A DNA stretch of 62,546 nucleotides from Rhodoblastus acidophilus (GTDB lineage: Bacteria; Pseudomonadota; Alphaproteobacteria; Rhizobiales; Beijerinckiaceae): the NCBI RefSeq assembly GCF_900187365.1, contig NZ_FYDG01000016.1, positions 1-62,546 of the forward strand. The letters are read 5' to 3'. A program made the position numbers and the translations under genes. Positions 37,074-44,665 of the stretch are shown here, in pieces. Position 1 is the stretch's first letter; the number at the start of each line of letters is the position of its first letter. Under the pieces are notes generated by a model. The model saw only the letters and a program-made list of their open reading frames with translations. It was not told the origin of the DNA and made no database searches.

Positions 37074-37102
37074 ATAATCTTGTTTCCTAGTAGGAACGTC
37101 AA
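37074..37102 (-). promoter_or_regulatory. Promoter and operator of the radical-SAM/PNPOx unit
   Basis: On the minus strand TTGACG (37102-37097) and GATTAT (37079-37074) are separated by 17 bp. The spacer contains the perfect palindrome TTCCTA-C-TAGGAA (37084-37096), placed exactly where a repressor would block RNA polymerase. The predicted start site is near 37067, about 43 nt before the ATG at 37024. Confidence 0.6.
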
Positions 37103-37334
37103 TTTCTATTCATTTTCCTGCTCATGCGCCGATGCTATGCGACGGAACGCGGCGAGATCGCGATGGTCCGTTTGACCGGCGTAGGTCGCAGCAGCCAATG
37201 CAGGCTCACGTCAAATGGGATCTGCGCGCAAAATGCTTTTCAGCCGCTCAATATTTGGCTGCGACCGTCGTCGGCGGCTCGGCGATCCAGAGCGGAACAA
37301 TGATAATCGCCCATCCGCGCGTTTCAAAACCGCC

Positions 37335-37493
37335 CTAATTGGTTTCGGCCACGGTGCGGGTCAATTTGAACGCGACGTCGACGGCGCCGAAATCATAACC
37401 GACCAGGCCGCCGAGCACCAACTGGCTCTGTTTCGCATAGCCGACGTAAGGCTGGTCGAGATCCCATGAGGCGTAGCCGACGGCGCCGGCTTC
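37335..37493 (-). pseudogene. C-terminal remnant of an outer-membrane beta-barrel protein
   Basis: The last about 50 codons read VGYASWDLDQPYVGYAKQSQ, then LGGLVGYDFGAVDVAFKLTRTVAETN and stop. The alternating pattern and the final strand are those of transporter-like barrel proteins (phenol-degradation meta-pathway type). The upstream part of the gene is replaced by an IS110 fragment in another frame. Confidence 0.6.
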
Positions 37494-37498
37494 GGATT

Positions 37499-37744
37499 GA
37501 ATTCCGCGCCGTTGCGCAGCATCGCGTGCATGATGATCGCAAGCCGACGGGCGAGCGCAATCCGCGCTTTGCGCATGGTCGAGCGCTTGGCGATGGCGAA
37601 GGCCCAATCTCTGAGCTTCATCGGGGCCTTGCGGCGTGTCAGCAACACATTGGCGGCCTCGTAAAGCAGTGTCCGCACGCGTCTGTCGCCGCATTTGGAG
37701 ATGCTCCCGGTGTAGTCGATCTCGCCGGACTGGTAGCGTCGTGG
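37499..37744 (-). mobile_element. IS110 family transposase, C-terminal remnant
   Basis: About 82 codons of the C-terminal (transposase_20) domain remain: PRRYQSGEIDYTGSISKCGD, then RRVRTLLYEAANVLLTR, LRDWAFAIAKRSTMRKARIALARRLAIIMHAMLRNG. The pattern GxISKxGxRxxRxLLxEAA is diagnostic. The N-terminal DEDD nuclease domain and both ends of the element are missing, and it is flanked directly by fragments of other genes. Confidence 0.9.
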
Positions 37745-37866
37745 ACCCGAAGGCCAGCAGTTCGCCACCTATATCGGCTGGCTGATGCACGGGAAGGCTG
37801 GCGGCATGGCACGGAGCCTGTTTGTTTCGCCCGGCGCCGTTGCGATCATGACGCTCAGCCTACGCG
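37743..37866 (+). pseudogene. Chromate transporter (ChrA) fragment
   Basis: In the plus-strand frame from 37743 the translation GPEGQQFATYIGWLMHGKAGG, continuing to SLFVSPGAVAIMTLS, matches the first conserved block of CHR-family chromate permeases (GPxAQQLATYIGWLLHGxxGG...LFVLPG). It covers only about 40 residues and has neither start nor continuation. It abuts the IS110 fragment on the opposite strand. Confidence 0.7.
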
Positions 37867-37921
37867 GCCTTCTGCAAGTTTGTAGCCTCAACGCCACACT
37901 CCCAGGGCGTGTCTTGCCGCA

Positions 37922-37935
37922 TTGATCTCGATCAA
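37922..37935 (+). promoter_or_regulatory. Perfect FNR/FixK-type box
   Basis: TTGAT-CTCG-ATCAA matches the FNR/FixK/Anr consensus TTGAT-N4-ATCAA at every position. If used as a class II activator site centred at -41.5, transcription would start near 37970, and a terminator follows at 38020-38048. The next protein gene begins only at 38170. Confidence 0.75.
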
Positions 37936-37969
37936 TACTGCGAACATAGCGAGACTAGACACATTTCAT

Positions 37970-38048
37970 TGTGGCGTTTCGGCGCCGTGCCCTTCTTGGG
38001 CGATTCCTCCCTGACTCCGGCCGCCCTGCGAGGGGCGGCTTTCTTTTT
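37970..38048 (+). ncRNA. Candidate FNR/FixK-activated small RNA
   Basis: The interval from the predicted start (FNR box centre plus 41.5) to the end of the T-run would give an RNA of about 79 nt. It would contain two short hairpins (GGCG/CGCC at 37973-37986; GCCC/GGGC around TTCTT at 37989-38001). A single-stranded pyrimidine-rich stretch containing CCTCCC (38007-38012), complementary to Shine-Dalgarno sequences, follows, then a terminator hairpin. This architecture is that of trans-acting sRNAs such as FnrS or the CCUCC-loop sRNAs of alphaproteobacteria. The -10 region (TAGACA at 37956-37961) is weak. Entirely predicted; the alternative is an accidental join of a promoter and a terminator at a deletion scar. 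Confidence 0.4.
38020..38048 (+). terminator. Strong intrinsic terminator
   Basis: GCCGCCC (38020-38026) pairs with GGGCGGC (38033-38039) around a 6-nt loop and is followed by TTTCTTTTT (38040-38048 with the preceding T). It is oriented for plus-strand transcription and protects the copper island from upstream transcripts. Confidence 0.85.
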
Positions 38049-38169
38049 CGGCGGCATTGAGCGACCTCAAAGCAACGGCAGCGCGGGAGGATATTAATCC
38101 TCTTCCGATGTCGCCAAAAACATCAGGCATGACAACGGCCTCGTTTTCGATTAAACTAGTTGCCGTGTC

Positions 38170-38547
38170 ATGGAACGATTGATGGCGAACTGGCTCCGTC
38201 TCATATGCTCTGTCCTGGCTCTCGTCGGTCTGCTGGCCGCGGGAACGAGCGGAGCGTTTGCGTCGAAAAGCCATCACCATTGCTGCCCGGAAATGTCCTC
38301 CGCCACGACGCAAATGTCCTCCGCCATGTTGATGGACGATCGTTCGGCGGGCGGGGCCGGCGACACTCACGGCGCTTTGCCGGAATGCTGCGTGATGGCC
38401 GTGTGCGCCATCGTAACGCCGATGCCTCCGCGCGTGGCGTCCGTTGCCGAACCGGGCGCCTTTGCGCGATCCGTGTCGCCTTCGCGCGACGACGCCATCC
38501 TGCCGAGCCGTTCTCCTTCTCCCGATCTGCGACCTCCCATCGCCTGA
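38170..38547 (+). CDS. Small exported Cys/His-rich protein, copper island
   Basis: This 125-residue protein has a signal peptide (LRLICSVLALVGLLAAGTSG, cleavage near AFA-SK) and a mature part beginning KSHHHCCPEM. Met, His and Cys clusters follow (MSSATTQMSSAMLM, PECCVMAVCA), suggesting periplasmic binding of Cu(I) or another soft metal. The start could also be the ATG at 38182. It precedes cusB by 94 bp and opens the copper island. A GAGGAT-ATTA-ATCCTC dyad at 38087-38102 lies upstream and might be its operator. A related Cys arrangement (DCALMASCAIHC) occurs in the protein at 48860. No named family assigned. Confidence 0.7.
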   Translation: MERLMANWLRLICSVLALVGLLAAGTSGAFASKSHHHCCPEMSSATTQMSSAMLMDDRSAGGAGDTHGALPECCVMAVCAIVTPMPPRVASVAEPGAFARSVSPSRDDAILPSRSPSPDLRPPIA

Positions 38548-38641
38548 AGCCGTGAACAAACGCCTTCGCTCGTCCCAAGACGGGCGGATGCTGCGTGTCT
38601 TCATGCTTTGAGCCGGTCCGCCGGTCGGGAGTCCCAACATC

Positions 38642-40162
38642 ATGACCTCGTCTTTTCGCCTCATGGGCGCGCTTGCGCTCGCGGGAGGCGTCGCCTGCGC
38701 TGCGGCGTCGGCAATCCCGCTGCTTTCAAACGTCACAATCGTTTCCGCCGCCCAGGCCGAGGACGATCCGGTGTTGTTTTACCGCGATCCGATGGGCGGC
38801 CCGGAAGTGTCCAGGACGCCCAAAAAGGACGGCATGGGCATGGATTTCCTGGCTGTCCGGCGCTCGGTCGTTGTGGCGCTGAACGCGAAGCTTCCTGCGC
38901 CGTCGCGGTCCGCCGAGGCGCCGTTGTTCTGGCGCGACGCGATGGGCGGAACGGAAATCTCGCTGTCGCCCAAGAAAGATTCGATGGGCATGGATTTCCT
39001 GCCCGTGCGCGCCGCCGACCTCGCCGCCGTGCTGCCGCCGCTCGGCGGCGCGGCGCCGCTCAACACTTCGCCTGAGCCTTCCAAAAAGCGCATCCTTTAT
39101 TACCGCAATCCCATGGGGCTCGCCGACGTCTCGCCCGTTCCGAAAAAGGATGCGATGGGCATGGATTACCGGCCGGTGTACGAGGGCGAGGATGATGATT
39201 CCTCCTCTGTTCACATCGCGACGGGCAAGGTGCAGCGCACCGGCGTGCGTACGGAGGCGGCGACGACGCGGTCCATCGTTTCAAAGATCATCGTCCCCGG
39301 CGTGATCCAGCTCGACGAGCGCCGCATCACCCTCGTGTCCACAAGATCGACCACCTTCATCGAAAAGGTCGCCGAGGTGACGACCGGCGATCAGGTCAGG
39401 AAAGGCCAGGTCCTCTTCCGCTTCTATTCGCCGGAAATCGCCTCCGCCGCCGCACAGTACTTCTCGAATCCGGGCTTTGAAGGCGCCCGCAAGCGCCTTG
39501 ACGTGCTGGACGTTCCCGCCGAATTCATCGCCGAAATCGACCGCTCGCGAAAAATTCCGTTGAGCCTCGAATGGCGGTCTCCGCGCGACGGCGTCGTGTT
39601 TGAGCGCAACGCCTACGAGGGCATGCGAGCGGATCCAGGCCAGCAATTGTTCAAGATCGTGGACATGACCTCCGTCTGGGCGTTGGTCGACGTCGCCGAG
39701 CGCGACTACATGCGGATCAAGATCGGGCAAAAGGTCTCCGTCCAGCCGCGGGGGATGGCGGGCCGCAGCTTCAGCGGCGTGGTCACCCTCGTCTATCCGC
39801 AGATCAACAAGGAAACGCGCACTGTGCGCATTCGCGTCGAACTGCAAAATCCCGACCTGCTGCTCAAGCCGGACATGTATGTCGACGCCGAGATCGCCGC
39901 CGGCGAGGGCGGCAAAGTCGTCACCGTGCCCGACAGCGCCGTGATCGATTCCGGCGCGAAACAGCTCGTCCTGATCGACCGTGGCGAGGGCCGCTTCGAG
40001 CCGCGCGCGGTCAGGACCGGGCGGCGCGGCGAAGGCTCCGTCGAAATCCGGGAGGGCGTCGCGGAGGGCGACAAGGTCGTGACTTCAGCGAATTTCCTGA
40101 TCGACGCCGAGAGCAATCTCAAGGCGGCGCTGAAGGGGCTGACCATGGGAGAGGCGAAATGA
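38642..40162 (+). CDS. cusB: Copper/silver efflux RND adaptor CusB with three metal-binding repeats
   Basis: This 506-residue periplasmic adaptor links CusA to an outer-membrane channel and hands Cu(I)/Ag(I) to the pump. After an N-terminal membrane/signal segment it carries three tandem heavy-metal-binding (HMBD, YHS-like) repeats at about 44-72, 94-122 and 151-180. Each has an aromatic-R-(D/N)-x-M-G start and an MGMD(F/Y)xPV-type end. Most family members have one such repeat. Then follow the barrel, lipoyl and hairpin domains (VTTGDQVRKGQVLFRFYSPE, FKIVDMTSVWALVDVAERDY, VFERNAYEGMRADPGQQLF) and a C-terminal membrane-proximal domain. Its stop overlaps the cusA start by 4 bp. Confidence 0.93.
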   Translation: MTSSFRLMGALALAGGVACAAASAIPLLSNVTIVSAAQAEDDPVLFYRDPMGGPEVSRTPKKDGMGMDFLAVRRSVVVALNAKLPAPSRSAEAPLFWRDAMGGTEISLSPKKDSMGMDFLPVRAADLAAVLPPLGGAAPLNTSPEPSKKRILYYRNPMGLADVSPVPKKDAMGMDYRPVYEGEDDDSSSVHIATGKVQRTGVRTEAATTRSIVSKIIVPGVIQLDERRITLVSTRSTTFIEKVAEVTTGDQVRKGQVLFRFYSPEIASAAAQYFSNPGFEGARKRLDVLDVPAEFIAEIDRSRKIPLSLEWRSPRDGVVFERNAYEGMRADPGQQLFKIVDMTSVWALVDVAERDYMRIKIGQKVSVQPRGMAGRSFSGVVTLVYPQINKETRTVRIRVELQNPDLLLKPDMYVDAEIAAGEGGKVVTVPDSAVIDSGAKQLVLIDRGEGRFEPRAVRTGRRGEGSVEIREGVAEGDKVVTSANFLIDAESNLKAALKGLTMGEAK

Positions 40163-43100
40163 TCGGCAAACTCATCGCCTGGTCGGCGCGCAATGTCGTT
40201 TTGATCCTCATCGGCACGGCCTTCATGGTCGCCGCCGGCGTCTTTGCGGTCAAAACCCTGCCGCTGGACGCGCTTCCCGACCTCTCCGACGCGCAGGTCA
40301 TCGTCTATACGGAATTTCCGGGCCAGGCGCCGCAGGTGGTGGAGGATCAGGTCACCTATCCGCTGGCCAGCTCGATGCTGACGGTGCCCCGCTCGAAAGT
40401 GGTGCGCGGCTTCTCCTTCTTCGGCGTCTCCTTCGTCTACATCATTTTCGAGGACGGGACCGACATCTACTGGGCGCGCTCGCGCGTGCTCGAATATCTC
40501 AGCGCCGCCGGCAGCAAAGTGCCGGCCGGCGTAACGCCGGTGCTTGGGCCGGACGCCACCGGCGTCGGCTGGGTCTATCAATATGCGGTCGTCGCCAAGG
40601 AGATGACGCTGGCCGAACTGCGCTCGCTCCAGGACTGGACGATCCGCTACGGTCTGGCCAAGGCGGAAGGCGTGGCCGAGGTCGCCAGCGTCGGCGGCTT
40701 CGTCAAGCAATACAATGTCGTGGTCGACCCGAACCGGCTCAAGGCGCTCGGCATTCCCTTGCAGAAGATCCGCGACGCCATTCGCGCCAACAACGCCGAC
40801 GTTGGCGGCCGCACGGTGGAGCTGTCGGAATTCGAGTTCATCGTGCGCGGGCGCGGCTACGTGCGCGGCATTCCGGATCTCGAACAGATCGTGCTGCGCT
40901 CGGACAATGGCACGCCGCTGCTGCTGAAGGATGTGGCGCGCGTCGAGATCGGCCCGGACGAACGGCGCGGCATCACCGAACTGAACGGCGAAGGCGAGGT
41001 CGCCAGCGGCATCGCCCTCCAGCGTTACGGCGCCAATGCGCTCACCGTGATCGACAACGTCAAGGCCACGCTGAGCGCGATGGCCTCAAGCCTGCCCAAA
41101 GGCGTCGAGATCCTGCCTGTCTATGACCGCTCGCAACTCATTCATGCCGCGATTGAAACGCTGAAGCACACGCTGACCGAGGAAAGCGCCATCGTCGCGC
41201 TCGTTTGCATCGTTTTCCTTCTGCATGTGCGCAGCGCCCTCGTCGCCATCGTCATGCTGCCGGTCGGCGTGCTGATGGCGTTCGCGGCGATGAAGGCGTT
41301 GGGCCTCGGCTCCAACATCATGAGCCTGGGCGGCATCGCCATCGCCGTCGGCGCCATGGTGGACGCGGCGATCGTGATGATCGAAAACGCCCACAAGCAT
41401 CTGGAGCGCGCGCCCGTGGGCAAGCCGCGCGTCGACATCCTGATCGAAGCGGCGGTCGAGGTCGGGCCGGCGCTGTTCTTCAGTCTGCTGGTCATCACCG
41501 TCTCCTTCCTGCCGATCTTCACGCTGGAAGCCCAGGAGGGACGGCTGTTCAGTCCGCTCGCCTTCACCAAGACCTTTTCCATGGCGGCGGCGGCCTTCCT
41601 GTCGGTGACGCTGGTCCCGGCCTTGATGGTCATTTTCGTGCGCGGAAAGATCATCCCCGAGGCCAGGAATCCCATCAACAAGGTCCTGATCTTCGTCTAC
41701 CGGCCGGTCATCGCCCTGGTGTTGCGCGCCAGGGTGCTGACGATTGTTGTGGCGCTTGGCGTCCTCGTCGCGACTGTCTGGCCGGCCCGCCAGATCGGCA
41801 GCGAATTCATGCCGACGCTCAATGAAGGCACGTTGCTCTACATGCCGACGACGCTGCCGGGGCTCTCCGTCACCAAGGCGGCCGAGCTGTTGCAGACGCA
41901 GGACCGGATCATCAAGAGCTTCCCGGAAGTGGTGTCGGCCTATGGCAAGGCGGGCCGCGTCTCCAGCGCCACCGATCCGGCGCCGACCGAGATGTTCGAG
42001 ACGGTGGTCCAGCTCAAGCCCAAGGAGGAATGGCGCGCCGGTCTCACCATCGACAAGCTGATCGCGGAAATGGACGCCGCGCTGCAATTTCCCGGCGTGT
42101 CCAACGCCTGGACCATGCCGATCAAGGGCCGCCTCGACATGCTCTCGACCGGAATCCGCACGCCGATCGGCGTCAAGATCTTCGGGCGCGACCTGAACCA
42201 GATCGAAAGTCTGGCGCGACAGGTCGAAACCGTCCTGAAAAACGTTCCCGGCACGTCCAGCGCTTACGCCGAACGCATCATCGGCGGCTACTACCTCGAC
42301 GTCGTCCCCGATCGCTCCGCCCTGGCGCGCTACGGCCTGATGATCGGCGACGTGCAGGACGTGATCGCCACGGCGCTTGGCGGCCAGACCGTGACCACGA
42401 CGGTTGAAGGGCGTGAACGCTATGGCGTCACCATCCGCTATCCGCGCGACTTCCGCTCGTCGCCCCAGGCGATCGCCAATGACGTGCTCATTCCGCTGCC
42501 GGGCGGAGGAACGGCACCGCTCGGAGAGGTGGCCAAAGTCGAACTGGTGCGGGGGCCGACCTCGATCCGCACCGAGAACGGCCAGCTCGCCGCCTATGTC
42601 TATGTCGACGTGCGCGACCGCGACATCGGCTCCTACGTCGCCGACGCGCGGCAGGCGGTGGCGAGTTCGGTCGAATTCCCCTCCGGCTATTATGTCACCT
42701 GGAGCGGCCAGTTCGAATATATGGAGCGCGCCGCCGCCAAAATGCGCGTGGTCGTGCCGATCACGCTGCTGGTCATTATGCTGCTGCTCTATCTCAACTT
42801 CCGCAGCCTGACCGAAACCCTGATCGTGATGGCCTCGCTGCCCTTCGCGCTGATCGGCGGCGTCTGGCTGATGTGGTATCTGGGCTTCAACATGTCTGTG
42901 GCGGTGGCGGTCGGCTTCATCGCGCTGGCCGGCGTCGCCGCGGAAACCGGCGTGGTGATGCTGATCTATCTCGACCACGCCCGCAAGGAGGTGATCGCCG
43001 AGCGGGTCCGCGAAGGCAGGCTTTTCACCAGAGGCGACCTGCACAAGGCGATCATGCTCGGCGCCGTCGAACGCGTGCGCCCGAAAATGATGACGGTCGT

Positions 43101-43344
43101 CGCCATCATGGCGGGCCTTGTGCCGATTCTGTGGAGCACCGGCGCGGGCTCCGAAGTGATGCAGCGCATCGCCGTGCCGATGATCGGCGGCATGGTGTCG
43201 TCCACGCTGCTGACCCTCATCGTCATTCCTGCGATTTACGATCTGGTCAAGGGATTCGGCCTCCCGCGCGACAACGCGGCGCCCCGACAAGCTGGCGCTT
43301 TGCCTGCCTCGGCTAAGGAAGCCGGCCAAATGGCCGCCGAATAG
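40159..43344 (+). CDS. cusA: Copper/silver efflux RND permease CusA
   Basis: This 1061-residue inner-membrane HME-RND pump is proton-driven and exports monovalent metals. The helix-4 proton relay GAMVDAAIVMIENAHKHLE (Asp and Glu) is the CusA/SilA form. Features of the Met-relay region, LLYMPTTLPGLSV, then PTEMFETVVQLKPKEEW and LDMLSTGIRTPIGVKIFGRD, match E. coli CusA around its Met573/623/672 triad. Twelve membrane helices and two large periplasmic loops are in place, including AGVAAETGVVMLIYLDHARKE in the C-terminal half. It is translationally coupled to cusB and followed by a cusF-like gene after 17 bp, forming cusBAF. No cusC channel gene is present nearby. Confidence 0.95.
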   Translation: MIGKLIAWSARNVVLILIGTAFMVAAGVFAVKTLPLDALPDLSDAQVIVYTEFPGQAPQVVEDQVTYPLASSMLTVPRSKVVRGFSFFGVSFVYIIFEDGTDIYWARSRVLEYLSAAGSKVPAGVTPVLGPDATGVGWVYQYAVVAKEMTLAELRSLQDWTIRYGLAKAEGVAEVASVGGFVKQYNVVVDPNRLKALGIPLQKIRDAIRANNADVGGRTVELSEFEFIVRGRGYVRGIPDLEQIVLRSDNGTPLLLKDVARVEIGPDERRGITELNGEGEVASGIALQRYGANALTVIDNVKATLSAMASSLPKGVEILPVYDRSQLIHAAIETLKHTLTEESAIVALVCIVFLLHVRSALVAIVMLPVGVLMAFAAMKALGLGSNIMSLGGIAIAVGAMVDAAIVMIENAHKHLERAPVGKPRVDILIEAAVEVGPALFFSLLVITVSFLPIFTLEAQEGRLFSPLAFTKTFSMAAAAFLSVTLVPALMVIFVRGKIIPEARNPINKVLIFVYRPVIALVLRARVLTIVVALGVLVATVWPARQIGSEFMPTLNEGTLLYMPTTLPGLSVTKAAELLQTQDRIIKSFPEVVSAYGKAGRVSSATDPAPTEMFETVVQLKPKEEWRAGLTIDKLIAEMDAALQFPGVSNAWTMPIKGRLDMLSTGIRTPIGVKIFGRDLNQIESLARQVETVLKNVPGTSSAYAERIIGGYYLDVVPDRSALARYGLMIGDVQDVIATALGGQTVTTTVEGRERYGVTIRYPRDFRSSPQAIANDVLIPLPGGGTAPLGEVAKVELVRGPTSIRTENGQLAAYVYVDVRDRDIGSYVADARQAVASSVEFPSGYYVTWSGQFEYMERAAAKMRVVVPITLLVIMLLLYLNFRSLTETLIVMASLPFALIGGVWLMWYLGFNMSVAVAVGFIALAGVAAETGVVMLIYLDHARKEVIAERVREGRLFTRGDLHKAIMLGAVERVRPKMMTVVAIMAGLVPILWSTGAGSEVMQRIAVPMIGGMVSSTLLTLIVIPAIYDLVKGFGLPRDNAAPRQAGALPASAKEAGQMAAE

Positions 43345-43361
43345 CTCTCAAAAATGGAGAC

Positions 43362-43691
43362 ATGACAATGAAATGCATCTATCTGGCCGCCGCGATCGCC
43401 GTCGCGCCGCTTGCAATCTTCGCCCCCGCGCGCGCCGCCGATGCGGTGGTCGTGGCGCAGGCGGAGAAACCGACGGGACAGGGCACGATCAATGCGATCG
43501 ACGCTGCCGGCCACAAGCTCAACATCACCCATGGTCCCGTCGCGGCGCTGAAATGGCCCGGCATGACCATGGATTTCGGCGTCGCGCCCGGCGTCGATCT
43601 CGGCGCGCTCAAGACCGGATCGAAGATCACATTCACGCTGACGCATGGCGCAGCGGGCTATGTGATCGACAGCATCAAGCGCGCGGACTGA
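43362..43691 (+). CDS. cusF: CusF-like periplasmic copper chaperone
   Basis: This 109-residue protein has a signal peptide (LAAAIAVAPLAIFAPARAAD) and a small OB-fold domain. The CusF Cu(I) site is intact: a His in NITHGPVAALKW, the Trp that forms the cation-pi contact, and the MxM pair in KWPGMTMDF. CusF delivers Cu(I)/Ag(I) to CusB. It directly follows cusA and is presumably co-transcribed. A second CusF-like protein lies at 49467 and differs in having lost the Trp. Confidence 0.92.
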   Translation: MTMKCIYLAAAIAVAPLAIFAPARAADAVVVAQAEKPTGQGTINAIDAAGHKLNITHGPVAALKWPGMTMDFGVAPGVDLGALKTGSKITFTLTHGAAGYVIDSIKRAD

Positions 43692-43802
43692 GCGCCGACG
43701 CGAAGTCGGTCGGGCGGCGCGGTCTCGTCCAGAGGCGCCGCCTCGAAAGTCTGCATGGCTGAATGCCGACGATTGCGGCCGGCGGAGGGAAAGAGGTTGA
43801 GA

Positions 43803-44237
43803 ATGCTCCACATCAAGGCGCTTTTCGCAGCCATTGTCGCCACGGCGGCGGCGACCGGCGCGGACGCCCAGAACGTTACGGCTTGGCGCTCGCCGGAGTG
43901 CGGCTGTTGCGAGCGCTGGGCGCAAAGTCTGGAAGCCGCGGGAATGCATGTGGCAATGCACGACGCAGCTGACATGGCTGCGGTCAAGAAGACTCATGGC
44001 GTGCCGCAGAAGGTCGCCTCCTGCCACACCGCAAAGGTCGATGGCTATACGATCGAGGGGCACGTTCCCGCGCGGGAGATAAGGCGCCTTCTCGACGAGC
44101 GCCCCGTGGCCGTTGGCCTCAGCGCGCCGGGCATGCCGCTCGGCTCTCCAGGAATGGAGGGTGGAGCGCGCGAACCCTATCAGGTTCTGCTCATCAAGAA
44201 AGACGGAACGACGCAGGTGTTCGCCGCATATCCTTGA
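43803..44237 (+). CDS. DUF411 metal-binding protein (CopG-like)
   Basis: This 144-residue exported protein has a signal peptide (LFAAIVATAAATGADAQ). A DUF411 domain with the thioredoxin-like metal motif WRSPECGCCERWAQSLEAAG (CGCC) follows, then VPQKVASCHTAKVDGYTIEGHVPA and PGMPLGSPGME. These Cys, His and Met groups are the known copper site of the family, found in copper and silver resistance islands. The ATG at 43803 is chosen because AGAGG lies a few bases upstream and it directly opens the signal peptide; an in-frame ATG at 43755 adds 16 unlikely residues. It lies between cusF and copC on the same strand. Confidence 0.9.
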   Translation: MLHIKALFAAIVATAAATGADAQNVTAWRSPECGCCERWAQSLEAAGMHVAMHDAADMAAVKKTHGVPQKVASCHTAKVDGYTIEGHVPAREIRRLLDERPVAVGLSAPGMPLGSPGMEGGAREPYQVLLIKKDGTTQVFAAYP

Positions 44238-44275
44238 CCGGCAGTCGTCCGGCGAACAATCAACGAGGAAGTGAT

Positions 44276-44665
44276 ATGACGTTCACAAAACATGGTTTGA
44301 TCACAGCCGCCGCCCTGATCGGAGCCGCCTCGTTCAGCGGCGTTTTCGTCACGGAAGCCGACGCGCACGCGCATATGAAAGGCGCGTCGCCTGCTCCGAA
44401 TTCGGTGGCGTCCACGCCGCCGGAAACGATCCGCATCGAGTTCAATGAAAAGATCGAGGCGAACGTCAGCGCGATCGAGATCGTCGGCCCCGGCGGAATC
44501 GTCGGCGCCAATGGCAAGGCCACGACAGAGTCCTCGGCGCTGAACGCGCTGATTTTAAAGCCGACGCAACCTTTGGCGGCCGGGGCCTATGAAGTCCGGT
44601 GGCGGGCTGTCGGCGTCGACGGCCATCCGATGAAAGGCTCCTACAAATTCGAAATCCGCCCGTGA
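44276..44665 (+). CDS. copC: Copper resistance protein CopC
   Basis: This 129-residue periplasmic Cu(II)-binding beta-sandwich protein has a signal peptide ending ADAHAHMKGA. The mature N-terminal His immediately after cleavage and the later His in VDGHPMKGSYKF are the Cu(II) ligands. FNEKIEANVSAIEIVGPGG and AYEVRWRAVGVDGH are family landmarks. The start at 44276 is supported by GAGGAAG upstream. The stop overlaps the GTG start of the frameshifted copD, the usual copCD arrangement for copper import or homeostasis. Confidence 0.94.
   Translation: MTFTKHGLITAAALIGAASFSGVFVTEADAHAHMKGASPAPNSVASTPPETIRIEFNEKIEANVSAIEIVGPGGIVGANGKATTESSALNALILKPTQPLAAGAYEVRWRAVGVDGHPMKGSYKFEIRP

Noticed and set aside
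41086-43329. A 747-codon open frame antisense to cusA (and similar long antisense frames at 30693-32600 and 47131-48672).
   Set aside because: These are shadows of well-identified genes in GC-rich DNA. Their translations are low-complexity Arg/Asp/His-rich without any domain, and they lack ribosome sites.
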